Assembly (NCBI GenBank): GCA_907165275.2
Contig: OU015665.1
Span: 2,790,001-2,854,000 of the forward strand
DNA: 64,000 nt
From: Zygaena filipendulae
Taxonomy: Eukaryota > Arthropoda > Insecta > Lepidoptera > Zygaenidae
Direction: 5' to 3'
Shown: positions 10,692-25,600 of the stretch, one piece after another
Numbering within the stretch: the first letter of the stretch is position 1
Layout: the number at the start of each line of letters is the position of its first letter
Position numbers and translations under genes: made by a program
Notes under the pieces: generated by a model
Seen by the model: the letters and a program-made list of their open reading frames with translations, nothing else
What the model was told of the DNA's origin: nothing
The model's database searches: none

Positions 10692-13600
10692 TCACTTTCC
10701 TTGGGCGTCGGCGACGGCTCTGATGCACTGGTTGAAAACATTGACGTAGTCGAAGGGCAGATCACCGACGCACCCGTAACCGCCGCGCTTGTGTATCGCC
10801 ATGTAGTCGTAGCAGTTCACCTGGCCATCACCGTTGCAGTCCTTGGTGGGGACAGAATATTCATTATTTTTAAACTTATTTAATACCGCACCGCGTTAAT
10901 TGCCGAGTTCCCGAGGGAATTCCGAGATAAAAAGTACCCTATGTCCTATGTCCTTTCCTGTACTCCTGACAACGTTTCCGCAAAATTTCATGATGATCGA
11001 CTTAGTAATTAAGGAGTGAAAGCGTAACAAACAAAAAAAAATCACATCCGCATTTATAGTAAGGATATAACAGCATTCAATGAACGCAGTCATGGGAAAT
11101 GAAAATGTGGTTGACTATGAAATTACGTGAATAGGTACGTCTTTTGGCGCGAACGTAATTTCGCACCGTCTCACCCCGCACATTCAGATTTTTAACCGAC
11201 TTCCAAAAAGGAGGAGGTTCTATGTTCGATTGTATGTATGTTTTTTTTTTTATGTATGTTCACCGCGAAGACGGTTGGACCGATTTGAAATAGTACATTT
11301 TTATCCTAGGGGTGAAAGTAACTATCTATCTCGATCTATTGGCCCCGTCTCGGGACTAAATAAGTCTTTCTCCCGAGGATAACACTTTGCTTTTCATTAC
11401 GAATGCAAGGAAAGTCAAAATAAAAATAGGAATTAGCTAAAGAAAAAAATGACTGAATTTTATTTTAATTACATAATACCTACTTAAACTTTACGTTATT
11501 TCAATTTTACATCGCGCTGGCTGTATAGAAAGTTGAAACATGGTTCAATAGAAATGTGAAAATAGACCTAGTTTTTTTTTAATAATTTGACAGTTGTCAG
11601 TTGAAAGCGATTCTCCCTAGGGCTGATTCTCAGACCTACTCATACTCGGACCACTGATCGGTATGAAGTCGGTGACAAGCCAAATATGGAGGGGAAGATG
11701 GGCTAAGTTGACTTTCGCCACCAGCTCTTCGTGAGCAGAACAACCCAAGTGGGCAGATACCAGTGGGCTTGTCACCGAATTCAAACCGATCAGTGGTAGC
11801 ACAAACCAATAATAATATTACGTGTGTTTTTGTCTTTTGGATTAAATCGGTATTTTGTTATTTTTAGCTTTTTATTTTTAGCTTTTCAGTTTTGTGTTTG
11901 GAAGTCGGTTTTAATTTTTTTGTTAATTTTTCACCGAGTTGCAAACGCTGTTTTTTAACCGATTTCAAGAATAAGGAAGGTTACTAATTCGACCTGTATG
12001 AAGGACGTAAGTAGCTAAGTATATAATTATCATGTTGGAATTGCACAATATTTGTTTATATGTGGGCTTCAATAGACTAGGGTTAGGGACTAGAATAGGG
12101 TTTGCCAAATTTAATAAGTGCATTTATGCGTGTTTATATACTGCACATTCGTATTAAGTTTTTTTTTCTGAAGATTCGTCAGTTTCTATCCTTTTATTGT
12201 TTAAAGAGAGTCGTGGTGGATCTCAATTTTCGCCTATTATCGAATGCCGGATTTTCCACCGTACCCTGAGAGAAAAATAGGGGCTTGTTCGGTAAAGTCC
12301 GTGTGTGAAAAGTTCCCTAGTCCCCACCGAAAATTGGTCAACAGTATTTCTGCTACCGGTGTTCGGTTGGGCACCATATTTGGTCAGTATACTCTCCCGT
12401 AGGTTGCACATTATTGACACCGTGCGGGGTCGGTCACTGCCTGCTGGTTACTGATATTGTGTCGCTAACATATCCTTCGGGCAACGAAGGGCTCAGTAAG
12501 TTAGCTTGCCCTACCAGTGGGGATATTAAAAAGGATAATAATGCTCAAGCATTTCTTGAAAAAAATCAGCGAGGATGTTAGTTACCTGTCCGAATCGTCT
12601 CATGTAACCTTGGACAGCTTGTGCGGCGCAGCGTGGGTCTAGAGCGCAGTTCCGGTAAGCTGAAATTAATAACAACAAAATATTATATTTCATATGTATT
12701 TTAATGTTATTGTATCTATAGAAATGACAAATGAACCATGGTCCATTGGTGATGTCATTTGTTTCCAAGGAAGTAGGTAGGTACCTAGATACTCTGACAT
12801 TTGTGGAGTGGATTCTTGGTAACAAGTTTTTTTACGATTTTATAAATACTAAGTATGAAATGTATTTATACATATATTAACAATTTATTTCAAAATCAAG
12901 AGTAACATAATCTTTTTTAGAACTAGTCTTTCTTTATAAACCAAGTGGTGATGAGGGGTCATTATAAATCTTGATAAAACGGTCAGCCACAAGTCACACC
13001 ATCAATAAAATACCTAATACCTACTTATAATATCACAATATGAACTAATAGTACTTAGCGTCTACTTGTATAGTTACAAGAACTTTTTGACTTTAGGCAG
13101 GGCGTAGAGCACCCCGACATTCTTGGTCAGTTTTGGTTTGGTTTGTGCTGCAGAGTGCAGGGTGACCAAATCGCGCGAGCCGAGTGAGCGTAGCGAGCTT
13201 GCTGCGGTAGCGGCCGGCGATGCGCCAAAGACAAAATATGGTTCATGAGGTGGAGGACACATCATGAATTGGCCAATTATAAGATGTAGCCATGACATAA
13301 ATATTTGAATTTGAGATAACGAACACTGAATAAGTTAATAAAAATTAAAATTTAATAAAAAATGGAAGGAGGATATGATAACAAGTGGCATACCGCCGCA
13401 TCGTTATACAGCTTACCGTCAGGCTGATCGGGCGACTGTCCCGGCAGCACGGGCTTGCCGCCGTCGGCCCAGTAAGCCCACGTCATGCGGAACAGGCCGC
13501 ACGTATCACCGTCGCAGCCGGTGCCGAGCTTGCAGCCCGAAATCGCCTGGCAGATGCAGCCGAGGCACACATCAGTTACCGGCAATGCCGCTGAGCCGAG

Positions 13601-16600
13601 TTCCGCTGTAACGAGAAAATGTGTTCTCCAAGTTACATCCTGTTCCTGGCTATGTTATACCAGGGCAAATGGTTACCTATAGCTAATTAACGTACTTAAT
13701 TTGTGTTTTCACTTTCGACTAAATAGGAATGCCTATTAAGTCAGCAATCTTAAAACACTGTTGAGTTGATGTATAGCCGACTTTTTAAAAACTAATATAA
13801 TTTAATTAAATTAGCTTACAGGTACAGGTAGTTAATATGGCACCCATATCCTAATATTTATACGCCTACTAGCTGTGCCCCACAGTTTCACCCGCGTGAG
13901 TTTCGGAATTCCCGCAGGAACTCCAAAGTAGCCTAATTTACTCCATCTAATTAGCAGTGCAAGTCGCGTCAAAATTCGTCCAACCGTTTCGAAGATTTAC
14001 CCGCGTTAGTTCTCCTTAAAATAAACAAAACAAACAAAGAATTATCGAAATTGGTACAGTCTTTAATAGGGATTCATCTTTATTTGTTATGTATACATAT
14101 ATTATAGATATCATTAAAACCGATATCTTTCGCGTGAGCGAGTTGGCAGAGAATAAAAGTATGTGTATAAAGTACAACTACACCCAGAAGTGAATATAAA
14201 ATGTATTTTCCTTGATTATTATTATTATGATTGTGAAAAATGTTAGTAAAAACAAGTAAGCTTGCATAATTTATGGTCGATGTCCTTGTACAGTTTTTGG
14301 AATCGGAACAGTGGAACATCCGAATCGTTGCGAAGGTGATACCCACGCTGCAGCCGCTCAACTTATTTGACTAACAAATTTATCACGTTCGAGGCGAGAT
14401 TCGTCACAATAGGCAGCGACAGTGAAGTGACAGTTAACACAAGTGACAGCGACACTTTTAAAGTACATAATATAAAGTATAATGTAATTAGAAAGAGTAG
14501 TACTAGTAGATAACACATGCATACACAATCATGCATAATTATGTTTTAAATGTAGGTAGGTACCTATGTACCTATGTATGACGTGACATCATCGACAGCT
14601 GTAGAAGAATCGTTCAGACTACCCAATGGCCAATAGGCATGGTGACAGGTAAGAAAATCTAAATTCAATTTAGTTAAGCAGTTAAAAAAATAACAGACAC
14701 TCTTCTTTTGATTTTTAGAATTTAAGAATAAAATAATACTTAGATAAAACGCATCGTGACGTCATGACCTTGTCCTTATAATATAAACTGTACCTATACC
14801 AATTCATGATGTCATTTTTATTCGACATATTGTGTGCCTACTGACTGTTCCCCGCGGTTTCACGAGAGTTAATTTCGGAGATTCCGCGGGAACCCCTGAC
14901 CCCTGACAACGTGTATACAAAATTTCATGATGATCGGTTGAGCCGCCTAAGCGTGAAAGCATAACAGACGGACAGAGTTACTTTCGCATTTATAATATTA
15001 GTAGGGAGTCGACAATAGTAGTGTATATAAATGTACCATCTATGTTAAAAATTAAAAAATATATTGATATTTACTTAGCCAGATAATTCATATTATTCCA
15101 TCGAACATTGGTTCATGATAATATTTCGGTGTAATTTATTCTATGTTAGTACCGACTCATGTGTGATGTGAGCAATACGATAAAGTATTTATGTTAATAT
15201 TGTTTAAAACCGCAAGTGACCATAAACGCAGTGCAATAAATCCTGCTGGTGAGGTCAAGGCCCTGATAAGGACCTTGGCCCTTGCGTTCATCCGGGTCCG
15301 AGGAACCGATAGCTTTTAAAACCAAAACTGTTTACTTATTATGTTGTTTATTGTGTAAAAATTTTGGGAAATATTTGGAAGTATTCTTAAATGTTAAATT
15401 AAAGGAAAGTTCTCATTTAAAAAAAAACTATCTAAACAATAATAATTGTTCGGAATCCAAGAAATATAAAATCGCATTTTCTTAAAAATGACAATTTTCC
15501 TCTTGTTTGCCATTCAACATTATCTCCTCGACTTCGGTCCTTATAAGCGATGGTCATATAACGGTGCAAAGATTACGGACTAGCAGAAACTATCGGACCA
15601 GTTGAAAAACCACATAAAAAAAAACCGGCTTCAAAACACAAAAATGCAGTAATCGCGTAACAAAGACATAGGACACACAATAAGGACATAGACAAAAAAC
15701 ATAGGTACCTACAGTCGAATTGAGAATCTCCTCCTTTTTTGGAAGTTGGTAAAATAGTATATCAATAAGACGTGTAGAAGGTACATATTTATGTGGGCTC
15801 TTTAATATTATGATTCTTAAAAGATAGAGATCTTTAGTTTCATTGTTCAAGAGAACAAGTCGTGGTTTTACCCAGCGAGCACCAACGTAATCAAACACAG
15901 CTAGAGCATATCCGTTGTGGACTGTGGTGTTTTACCACGTTCCACGTGAACATAAGTAGATTTACTAGCCTACATTCAGACATCTTACGATGAGTCTCTA
16001 ACCGTTTTCCTGAGGTAGGGGATAAAACCTATACCAAATACCTAGTAATTGAGACAGTCTTGAATAGATTGTTTTATTTTATTTTTCCTGAATTTTACGA
16101 TCGATCAGCACAAAGTCCTCACCACTGAGTCTAGTTCCTATAGCGACTTCTGTTTTTGGAAATTCTGCCCTTATAAGAAGATTGACGTAAATGAGAAAAA
16201 AACCAAATTCAAAATAAACAATAACTTAAACTACTTAAAATAAGGGAATGAAACTGGTACCAAGTTGCGCACAGCTGCAGGGCGGAAATAATTATATTCA
16301 CGCGAGTGAAATCGCAGAGAAAAGCTAGTTCCGAATACTCGTACTTACTCGTAATCCTGTCCGGTAAAGTAAAGAAAGATCCAGATTTCATTCATACAAG
16401 TACAGAAAAGAATATTATAGAAATGATTAATTTATTGGTATTTGGTGTGCACATGGACTGTGCATTCGACAGTTAGGTAATCCTTGACCCATGTTAGGCG
16501 TAGTTAGGTACAGCTAATATTAAAATATCTTATTTTTAGGAAAATCAAGTGCTTTTGTAGACATAACCTCAGACGAAATAGTTTTTATTTCGTCTGAGGA

Positions 16601-19600
16601 CATAACAAAGATATTCTTAGAATCGCACCTCAGTTCCGTTAGTTTTATGGCCACAAGGCACAGTTTGTGATAATTAGAACTAAGCTGGTATAGGTACTCG
16701 TCTACATTGTTTTAAAAAAATGTAGGTAACTACATTTCAGTCACATGCGTCATAATTGTTCACAGTCAGGACAAGAAAGGTAGGTATGTGACTTGTATTA
16801 TACAAGTTGTAGTTTAAACTTGAAAATTTATACTCCAAAGACATTCTTTATAAATAATAATAGATCACAGAGAAAAGCTTAACAAAGAAGGTGGGTTTAC
16901 GAGGGTGACTGATCTTTAACTACATCTGATTTGTCGATGCGTCAACTTCAATACAAAGGAAAGGAGCTATAGAAGATCTTTGAGTTTGACCATCAGTCAG
17001 AACATTGGCAATTCGCGAGCTCAGTCTTCAGGGACAATTATATGTTATAGATAATTACGTCATAGATTAACGTTATGATTTTTTGTTTACATATTTGAAA
17101 CGAGAGTCGAATACTGGGCACTTATTCAGTATGACCAACAACATTCCTTGCCCCACGCGCGTCCTCCCAAAACATTAAACATTCCCAAATGTTTAATGCC
17201 ATAATAAACGTTGTAAATATGTTTTTTTAGAGGTATAACTTTTTTCAGAAGAAGAGAATGACATTTTTTTTGGCGTGTTATCTTAACGCGCCGTGTTATG
17301 GTCATTGAAAAAGGGCCCTGAATGCTGTCAACACGTCCCTCGTTCAACGTTACACCCTGTATATAACGTAATTGCCTACTATAGACATTAATTTTTTATA
17401 TGGTATGTTACGATGAATGAATGAATGAATACCTAGCATATAAATGAACCACATATCAAGTGCTTTGATCTAAATAAATAAATTCATTTCTACACTAGGT
17501 AGGATATTGAGGCATTATTTGTGTGCAGTACCTATCTATATCTCACAAGTCACAACGGATGGTTTCCCATAATGGATGGAAGGATTTTTGACCGTTTTTG
17601 ATAACGTCGATTCGCGTTTCGGCTATACTATTGAGAAAAATAGATGCACTGTAACTAACGTGCCTAACGTCGAGCAGTTTCACTAATTAATTAGGTAGGT
17701 ACCGTGGCGGAGTACAGTAATAATGAAGAGCAATATTATGTAACATACTTAACTATGCACTAAATGATTTCAGATCCAGCAACATTGCATAATTTGGTAA
17801 TGAACTGAACAAGAATACGTAATCTCAAATTACGTATTCTTACTAGTCCATGCAGTAAATTGTTCGTACTTTTCATACATTTTACTCAGCAAGTATACGT
17901 AACATTTCTATATCTAACCAAGTTCCAACCTTAGGTTTTAGTGGTAAAGCTCGATCTGCGGTATTTTAGTTAGGTATCTAAATCCTATAAGATTTGTCAA
18001 TCATTTTGAAGTTTTCCCAGATTCACGTAGGAATAATAGGTACCTATTTGTTTTTCTCGAGAGTTGAGACGCGGTAAATAGTGAAAAACATTTCGAGATT
18101 GTTTTACAATTTTCGGCTTCTATTCCTGCATGTATAGTCACAAGAAACCTATAACATTCCTATTATCAATTACACCAATAATATTTGTATAACTAAACTG
18201 AATGGAGGCGTTAAATTTTGTTATCTCTAGTTATGCGATCGCTGTTAACTTTTTCCTTGACATGAACGCCCCTGCAAATGACCCTTCAATCTCTGATTAA
18301 AAATGACGCACCTAGATACAACTGTAAAATAATAGGTATATTTGATAGTAGGTTGGTACCTTCTCAATAACAGTGAGCGCAAGCAAAGTGAAACTATTTC
18401 AAATCAGGTTAAAAAAAGCCAAGTAGTGCTCCAACTATGTACCAAGAAATTGTCTTAGACAGGCTTTTAAAGCCCAAACTAATAATATTTTCTTAAAAGC
18501 CCTATTATCGCTAACAAGGACGAGTTTGGGCCCAAATTATAGTGATTTAACCTTATACCCTCTTTATTATTGCTTTATTGTAAGCTTTGTTTTCTTAGGG
18601 TACGACCTCATGCAGCCGCTCGACGCTCGTTTCCAGCGACATGTCTGGTCACGTGACCCCTTTTTGAATTTCCCGCGTTTCAAAAGGTGCGGCAGTCATA
18701 AAGCTGAAAATGTTGAGCTATGTCGCTCGTCGCTCGTTTTTTATGAGATTTCGTTTGGAGCGACGTATGTTCTCTGTGGCAGCGATGTGGCGACAAAGCT
18801 GAAAATGTTCAGCTTTGTCGCTGCCCGCCGCGCTGTGACGCTGGTATTTGGGAAATGGCCGAAATGGCGTGAGTTGACTTCTTGTGCTGCAACGATTTAT
18901 TTAATTTATTTATCTAGGTAAACAATGGATTCAGACGAGGTAAATATATTAAAACATTTAATTAAAGAATCATAAACGTTTAAACGATAATTTTGTTTCC
19001 TCATTGTACAGTTACACTTAATTTCGAACCACCTTTTTTGTTACCTAGCAGTTTTGTTGTCATATTAATGTCTCAGTTTAATATTTTGTTTTTGATACGG
19101 TTGTTGTTTATTTCATATCACCTTACAATATAAAAACAGTAATTAAGTATAATAATATAGGGAAGTTAATTTGATTAGCCAAAGAATTGATTGAATGTGA
19201 AAACTAGCAGAGTTATAAATTTCAGGATTATCTACAGAACTTACGACTTTGTCTTATTTCATGTACAACCAGCAGTGATGTCAGCCGGCATATCGATGAG
19301 AAAGAGGAGTGTGACGTAGATGTAGACGAAAGTGTTTACGAACACGATAATGAGGAAGGTAACCAATTCAAATCAATTCTAACATATTTTCAAAATTTTG
19401 TTGACATTTCTATCCTACTAATATTATAAATCTGAAAGTGTGGATGTTTGGATGTTTGTTACTCAATCACGCAAAAACGGCTGAACGGATTTGAATGAAA
19501 TTTGGCATGCACGTGTGGCATATACGCAGGGGTACAGGAAGGTCATAGGGTACTTTTTATCGCGGGTGAAAGCGTGGGGCACAGCTAGTTTTTAATAAGA

Positions 19601-22600
19601 ATTATCATTGTAATTGGGTTTAAAAAATTCAGGTATTCAGTCGAAGTGAGAAGATAAGAAGACGTTCCATTAGAGAGAAAGGAGTGGATGAGTCAATGGT
19701 TGTTCTGAACCGTATTGCCGATGCAATTTCCTGAGAAGATCCAGTGCCTGAACCACCTCCACCACCACAATGGATGATGTCGATGGATTCCTACTTGGGG
19801 TGGGTTTTAACTTGCGATGATTACCACCGTCGGAAAGAATGGAAACTGTCATTGAGATTTTGAATTTGGTGCTCAAAAAATGTCAGAAATTTGCATCAGA
19901 CACTTAATTTGTTAACTGGATCTTCTTGTTTTGTTTGTATAAATTGTTCCGTCATTAAGACAAAGTTCAATTTTTTAAGATTGTGATAATTAGTAAAGAA
20001 CTGAAGATACAAAACTATTCATGTTGACTAGATTCATAATATGATTGTTAAATCAGTAAACGTTTTAAGAGTGTAATAATTATTTATAAAAGAACTGAAG
20101 ATACAAAAACTTCATGTTAACTAGATTCATAATATATGATTATTAAATTAATAAACCTTGAGATTTAGATAATTACAAAAGAACTGAAGATACAAAACTA
20201 TTCATGTTGACTAGATTCATAATATGATTGTTAAATCAGTAAACGTTTTAAGAGTGTGATAATTATTTATAAAAGAACTGAAGATAGAAAAACTTCATGT
20301 TAACTAGATTGATAATACCTATATGATTATTAAATTAATAAACCTTTTGAGATTGTGACTGAAGATACAAAAACTATTCATGTTGACTAGATTCATAATA
20401 TATGTTTGTTAAATCAATAAACCTTTTAAGATTGTGATAATTATATATAAAAGAACTGAAGATACAAAAACTTCATGTGGACTAGATTCATAATATATGT
20501 TTGTTAAATCAATAAACCTATTAAGATTGTGATAATTATATATAAAAGAACTGAAGATTCAACAACTTCATGTGGAATAGATTCATAATATATTATGATT
20601 GTTAAATCAACCAACTTTTTAAGATTGTGATAATCTATACTAATATTATAAAGAGGAAAGATTTAATTTTTGTTTGTTTGTTACGATTTAACTCCAAAAC
20701 TACTAGACCGATTTTAAAAATTCTTTCACCATTAGATAGCTACATTATCCCTGAGTAACATAGGCTATATTGTAATCCGGGATTCCCGCGGGAACTCTGA
20801 AATTATCGCGGGTGATACTGCGTGGGACAGCTAGTTATAAAAGAACAATCGAAAAACAGGTACTAGGTAGGTAGGTACCACAAATTAACTAAGGTAGGTA
20901 CCATTCTGAGTAGGTACCCCTCGGTCTTATTTTTTTTGTTAAATTTACTCCAATGGGGAAAGCAAAGGAAACTAAGTCCATACAGCCAATATGGTAGTAA
21001 TTTTCTCTTCTGAAGTATTTACATTGAAATGCATTTTTCAGTTCACTTGTTTTTTTTTTAATAATTGTACGGCCTTGGGTACGTGCTCTTTAGAGCCTAA
21101 ACTAACATGAGTGAAAGTTTACAATCGATCCACGCGTGAGACATTGCTTTCTAAACACTGTTGTGTCTGCGATGAAGAGAATTGTAATGAGTATTGAAAT
21201 ATTTTAGGGCACTATTATCAAAAAATTACTCCTACTAAGTAATATTATAAATGCAAAAGTGCGGTTGTTTGTTTGTTTGTTACGCTTTCACGGCTAAACG
21301 GCTTAACCGATCATCACATTGTCAGGGGTACAGACAAGGACATAGGCTACTATTTATCCCGGAATTTCCACGGGAACTCTAAAATTAACTCAGAAGAAAC
21401 TACATTGATATTTCGCATACTACGCGGATGAAACCGCGGGGAACAGCTATTGTAAAGATTAGGCTCGTACTATAGTTAGGTATTCTAGAACCAGAAGGCA
21501 AAAATTCCTGGTATTAGTGGCACTAGAAGGCACAACTAAAATAATTAATTTGTTCAAAAACAAAATCTCAGTTCCGAGCCATGGTTGGGTCGTATTCTTG
21601 TAAGTTGTAACTCCAGAACCAGAAGGCACACTTTCCTAGGACTGGTGGCACTAAAAGGCACAATTAAAATCTTGCAACAAAAAATCTCCGTTCCGTATCG
21701 TAATCGGGCCAGAAACTAGGATTCCCTGCAGCCCGACCACAATCGTACTCTTGTAACTCCAGAGCGAGAAGGCACAAATTTCTGGAATTAGTGGCACAAA
21801 AGGGAACAATAAAAATAATGAATTTGTGCCAGCGTAAAAACTCTGTTCCATACCGTGATCCGGCCAGGAACCATCATCACACAGTACACTGATTTTGCTG
21901 CCGGCGACTTATCGCTACTTTTTTTAGTCGCGGGAAATTTAAAATAGGGACACGTGCAGATAAGTCGCTGCACACGAGCGACGAGCGACTGCCTGCCCAT
22001 CGCATCTTTTGAGTCGCGGGAAATTCAAAATAGGTTCACGTAACCAGACATGTCGCTGCAAACGAGCGTCGAGCGGCTTGCATGAGGTTGCACCGGGGTG
22101 TTTTTGACGCGGCGACAATCAAGTCACGTGACCAAATATGACCAGATTTTGTGTGTTCTGTGGATTTATCGCTGCAAACGAGCGTCGAGCGGCTGCATGA
22201 GGTTACACCTTTATACCGGTTTTATTATAGCAAGCAACAGGTGGTTATCCTACTAATATTATAAATATTACTAATATTATGTGAGTTTCGGAATTCCCGC
22301 GGGAACTATTTTTTTCTAAAATAAATGTAGCCTAAGATGAGCCTAAGTTACTCCTTGTAGCATTAGCTATCTGCTAGTAAAAGTCCTTAAAATCAGCCAT
22401 TTCAGAGATTAGCCGGAACAAACAGACGGACAGACAGACAGAAGACACAGAAAGAAAAACTTTAAAAATGGATTTTTCACGTAAGTGTACCGTATATACT
22501 TACCTACTTTCATAATGCATTTAGTGAAAATCTGTTAATTTGGTATTACAAACCAACACTTCAATTTTATTTACGTGTAGGTATAGATATTGGAAGTTGG

Positions 22601-25600
22601 GATGTGCAGACATTGAGTGAAGACACTGTATGAGCAGAGAAGCATGTCGTCAAACAAGTCTATCGAGACTTTAGCGGTATATTTACATCTAGACCGGTCG
22701 CAGGCCGGATCAGGTTTAATGTTAAATATATACGAAGCACAACATGGGTTTCAATTAGGGTTGCCACCCGTACCTACTATATTATCTATACTAATTATAA
22801 AGAGCAAATGTTTGTGAGTTTGTGACGTTGTAGTAGGTAGGGGGGTGTAGGGGGTAATCTCTGGATCTACTGAATCGATTTTAAAAATTCTTTCACTTAT
22901 AGGAAGCTACAATGATTCTGAGTGACGTATGGTACTTTTTATCCCGAAATTCCCGCGGGAACTCCGGAGATTGTGAGTGTGAGGTTTTAGGGGTGATCGC
23001 TGGATCTACTGAACCGATTTTGAAAATTATTTCAGTTATAGAAAGTTACAGTGATTCTGAGGGACAAAGGCTACTTTTTATCCCGGAATTCCCGCGGGAA
23101 CTCCGGAGATTGTTAGTTTCTGAGGTTTTAGGGGGTGAACGCTGGATCTACTGAACCGATTTTGAAAATTATTTCACTTATAGGAAGCTACAGTGATTCT
23201 GAGGGACATGGGGGTGCTTTTCCGGGAATTCCCGCGGGAACTCCGGAGTTCGTGAGGTTGTAATCTCTGGAGCTACTGAACCAATTTGAGAATTCTTTCA
23301 CTTATAGGAAGCTATAGTGACTTTGAGTGACATAGGACATAGCTGGTACTTTTTATCTCGGAATTCTTACGGGAACTCCGAAATAAACGCGTGTGAAACC
23401 GCGAGGGTCAGCTAGTATAGTATACTATATTTCAGTCAATTGTACATTATAGAAAAAGAATATACTACGTAAAATAATATATTTTTATCCCTAATTCAAC
23501 TGTCGCGCTTTATATATTAACTGTGACTGGTCTGGAACGCACCCGCAGCGCAGCACGAGGAATTTCACAACGAAACGCATACTCGGCAAAAAAACGTCAA
23601 CTGTAAAACTAGCATACATAATGATTAAAAATAAATATGTACTATTTTTTCCCTGCATTTCCCAAAAGTACTATATTTAAGCATCTTTTTTTCGGAAAAA
23701 TACTATATTTTTTTCCAAAAAAAAGGTGGCATTTGGCAAGTTGCAACCCTAGTTTTAATGCTAGAGCTTGTTCAAAATAGAGCATAAGACACGCATTTGA
23801 CATTTTAGCACCCGAGTCTTGGGCGGCCACATCAGACCAGACCCAGACCAGACCACACAACGAGACTTTGGCAAAGAAGGAAAGGACCTACGAACGATAT
23901 TATTATTATTTCAGACTTCAGTCGTAAAGTTTTAAAAGTTTTAGAATGTTTAAGAACCCTCACAAGGGTCACTCTCTGTAAAAAGTCTTCTAATGTACGG
24001 TTGGTAGATATGTATGTACTTATATCATTAAAAAGAAATTGATGGAGAATATTTTATAAAAAAGCTGATGCCAATTGACAATGCTTCAGTAAATTCATGA
24101 AAAACTTATTTCATGAGTTTTGTTTGTGTGCAGTTGTAATAGCGTCGTAAGCTTATTGTAGGTATTAATGGATGCACCCAGTAAGTTGTTACATCAACAA
24201 GTGCATTGGTTTAGAGGTGAAAAAAAAAACAAGAATAAAATTGTGACATTATTGTGATACTGCATAGAAATACTGAAACGCTGCTTTCTTCCTTCATTTT
24301 CATTGAGTTTGTGTCATTTCGTTTTCGTAAAATTAAGTTGAAGCTATTGTTACTAATATTCACTGTGGTTCAGGGGATTCAGTCTACTTGTAAAATCGAA
24401 ACAAAAATTGCCCCATAACACGACGCTGATTACCTACTACTGCTGCTTACCTAATTATTAATTAATACCTACTGCAATATTATTGAATTATAATCAGGAA
24501 CAGCTAATGATGCGTTAATTTTCAAAAATCCTTTTTTTTTTCGTATGCCTACGTCATACAAACAAAGAACACACCCTCCAAGTTTCAGGACTCTGCGATC
24601 AGTGGTATAGGCTGTGCGTTGATCCATCAGTCATTCAGGACAAAGCATTTTATATGTATAGATAGATAGATAACAATAAACTGTAATAAAACACACGAAA
24701 GGCCAAAAAACCTACACACAGCATTATTATTCACTGCTTGCTAAGATGTTGATATCGCTATTGACACAACAGCGTTTCATTTAAATAACCAAACATCATT
24801 TTCATAATACACGCCTGTTTTCAATACAAACTGGGTAGGTACTTGACCTCACGCTTACTGGTGTGTAGCCGTATGTCAAAGCACTTGCATTAGCTGTATA
24901 CCTGTGCTATTGCTTTAATCTCATGATTTCAAAATATATCGTGTTTTTTTTTTACTTCAAACGCGTTGCTTTGTCTACTCAGAAGAATAACTGTTATTGT
25001 TCTGAGTTTGTCTATCAAGTCACACATTGTCATTGGCACAATTATTTAAAAGTTGCCATTTAATAAAAAAGAAGAAGAAGAACTATTGCTTTGACATAAA
25101 ATTAGACACTACACAATATCTATATCTAGGTATCGGTACATATCTCAGAAGAATATTCTTCTGAGGTACATACTCAGAAGATTATTCTTCTGAGGGTTGG
25201 TACATATAGAAAATGAAATGTATGTAATGTCAAAATAACAGCTTTTTATTAAAAAGCATAAATTATGAAAGTATAGGTATGTACTTATCTACTTCAAAAA
25301 ACCGATCGTTAATTTTTTGTCTGTCTGTTTGTTTCGGCTAATCTGCGAAACGATTGAACCGATTTTGGCGGGACTTTTCCTCCAGACAGTTGATGTTATA
25401 AAAAGTAACTTAGGCTACGTTTGCGGGTGAAACCGCAGGGACAGCTAGTAAATATAATATCTGTAATTACTAATTAATTAGTAATTTCAAGTAGTATATA
25501 CGAACAAACTCAGACATAAATAAAACGAAATTAAATTCTTACCTATCACCATTAAAGTAAAATCTGAATTTCGATTGTCTTCAGGTCAATGATGTTATAT

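Larger units (their letters stand above)
10842..12585. other. Third intron of lysozyme copy 2
   Basis: It holds a Helitron (10890-11066), part of a repeat shared with 50786-51183, a foldback relative (11640-11935) and a moderately GC-rich segment at about 12180-12520. I could not assign that last segment; it may be LINE 5' UTR. Confidence 0.4.
18599..22209. mobile_element. Candidate decayed DNA transposon with GC-rich inverted ends and a BESS-like coding relic
   Basis: The left end (ACCTCATGCAGCCGCTCGAC from 18605) is matched in inverse by GAGCGGCTGCATGAGGTTAC ending near 22206; another inverted copy ends at 22090. Between them, ATGGATTCAGACGAG followed by GTAAAT (18925), a spliceable segment 19227-19357 encoding an acidic stretch (HIDEKEECDVDVDESVYEH), and 19633-19900, encoding a BESS-like DDVDGFLLG...LPPSERMETVIEILN, could be exons of a MADF/BESS-type partner gene of PIF/Harbinger transposons. 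Stop codons and frame changes make it non-functional. The satellite and Helitrons inside are later insertions. Family and limits are inference. Confidence 0.4.

Noticed and set aside
11617..11802. Recurring small ORF (LIGLNSVTSPLVSAHL) also at 54484 and 44661
   Set aside because: It is inside foldback repeats and appears in both orientations relative to them. The similarity comes from the repeat, not from protein conservation.
18526..18921. 131-codon plus-strand ORF
   Set aside because: It covers a GC-rich repeat end whose inverted copy lies at 21890-22209. The translation has no domain and contains a hairpin's mirror sequence.
20634..23416. CRISPR-like array
   Set aside because: The repeats are tandem Helitron modules or satellite units without unique spacers of constant length, and the DNA is animal.
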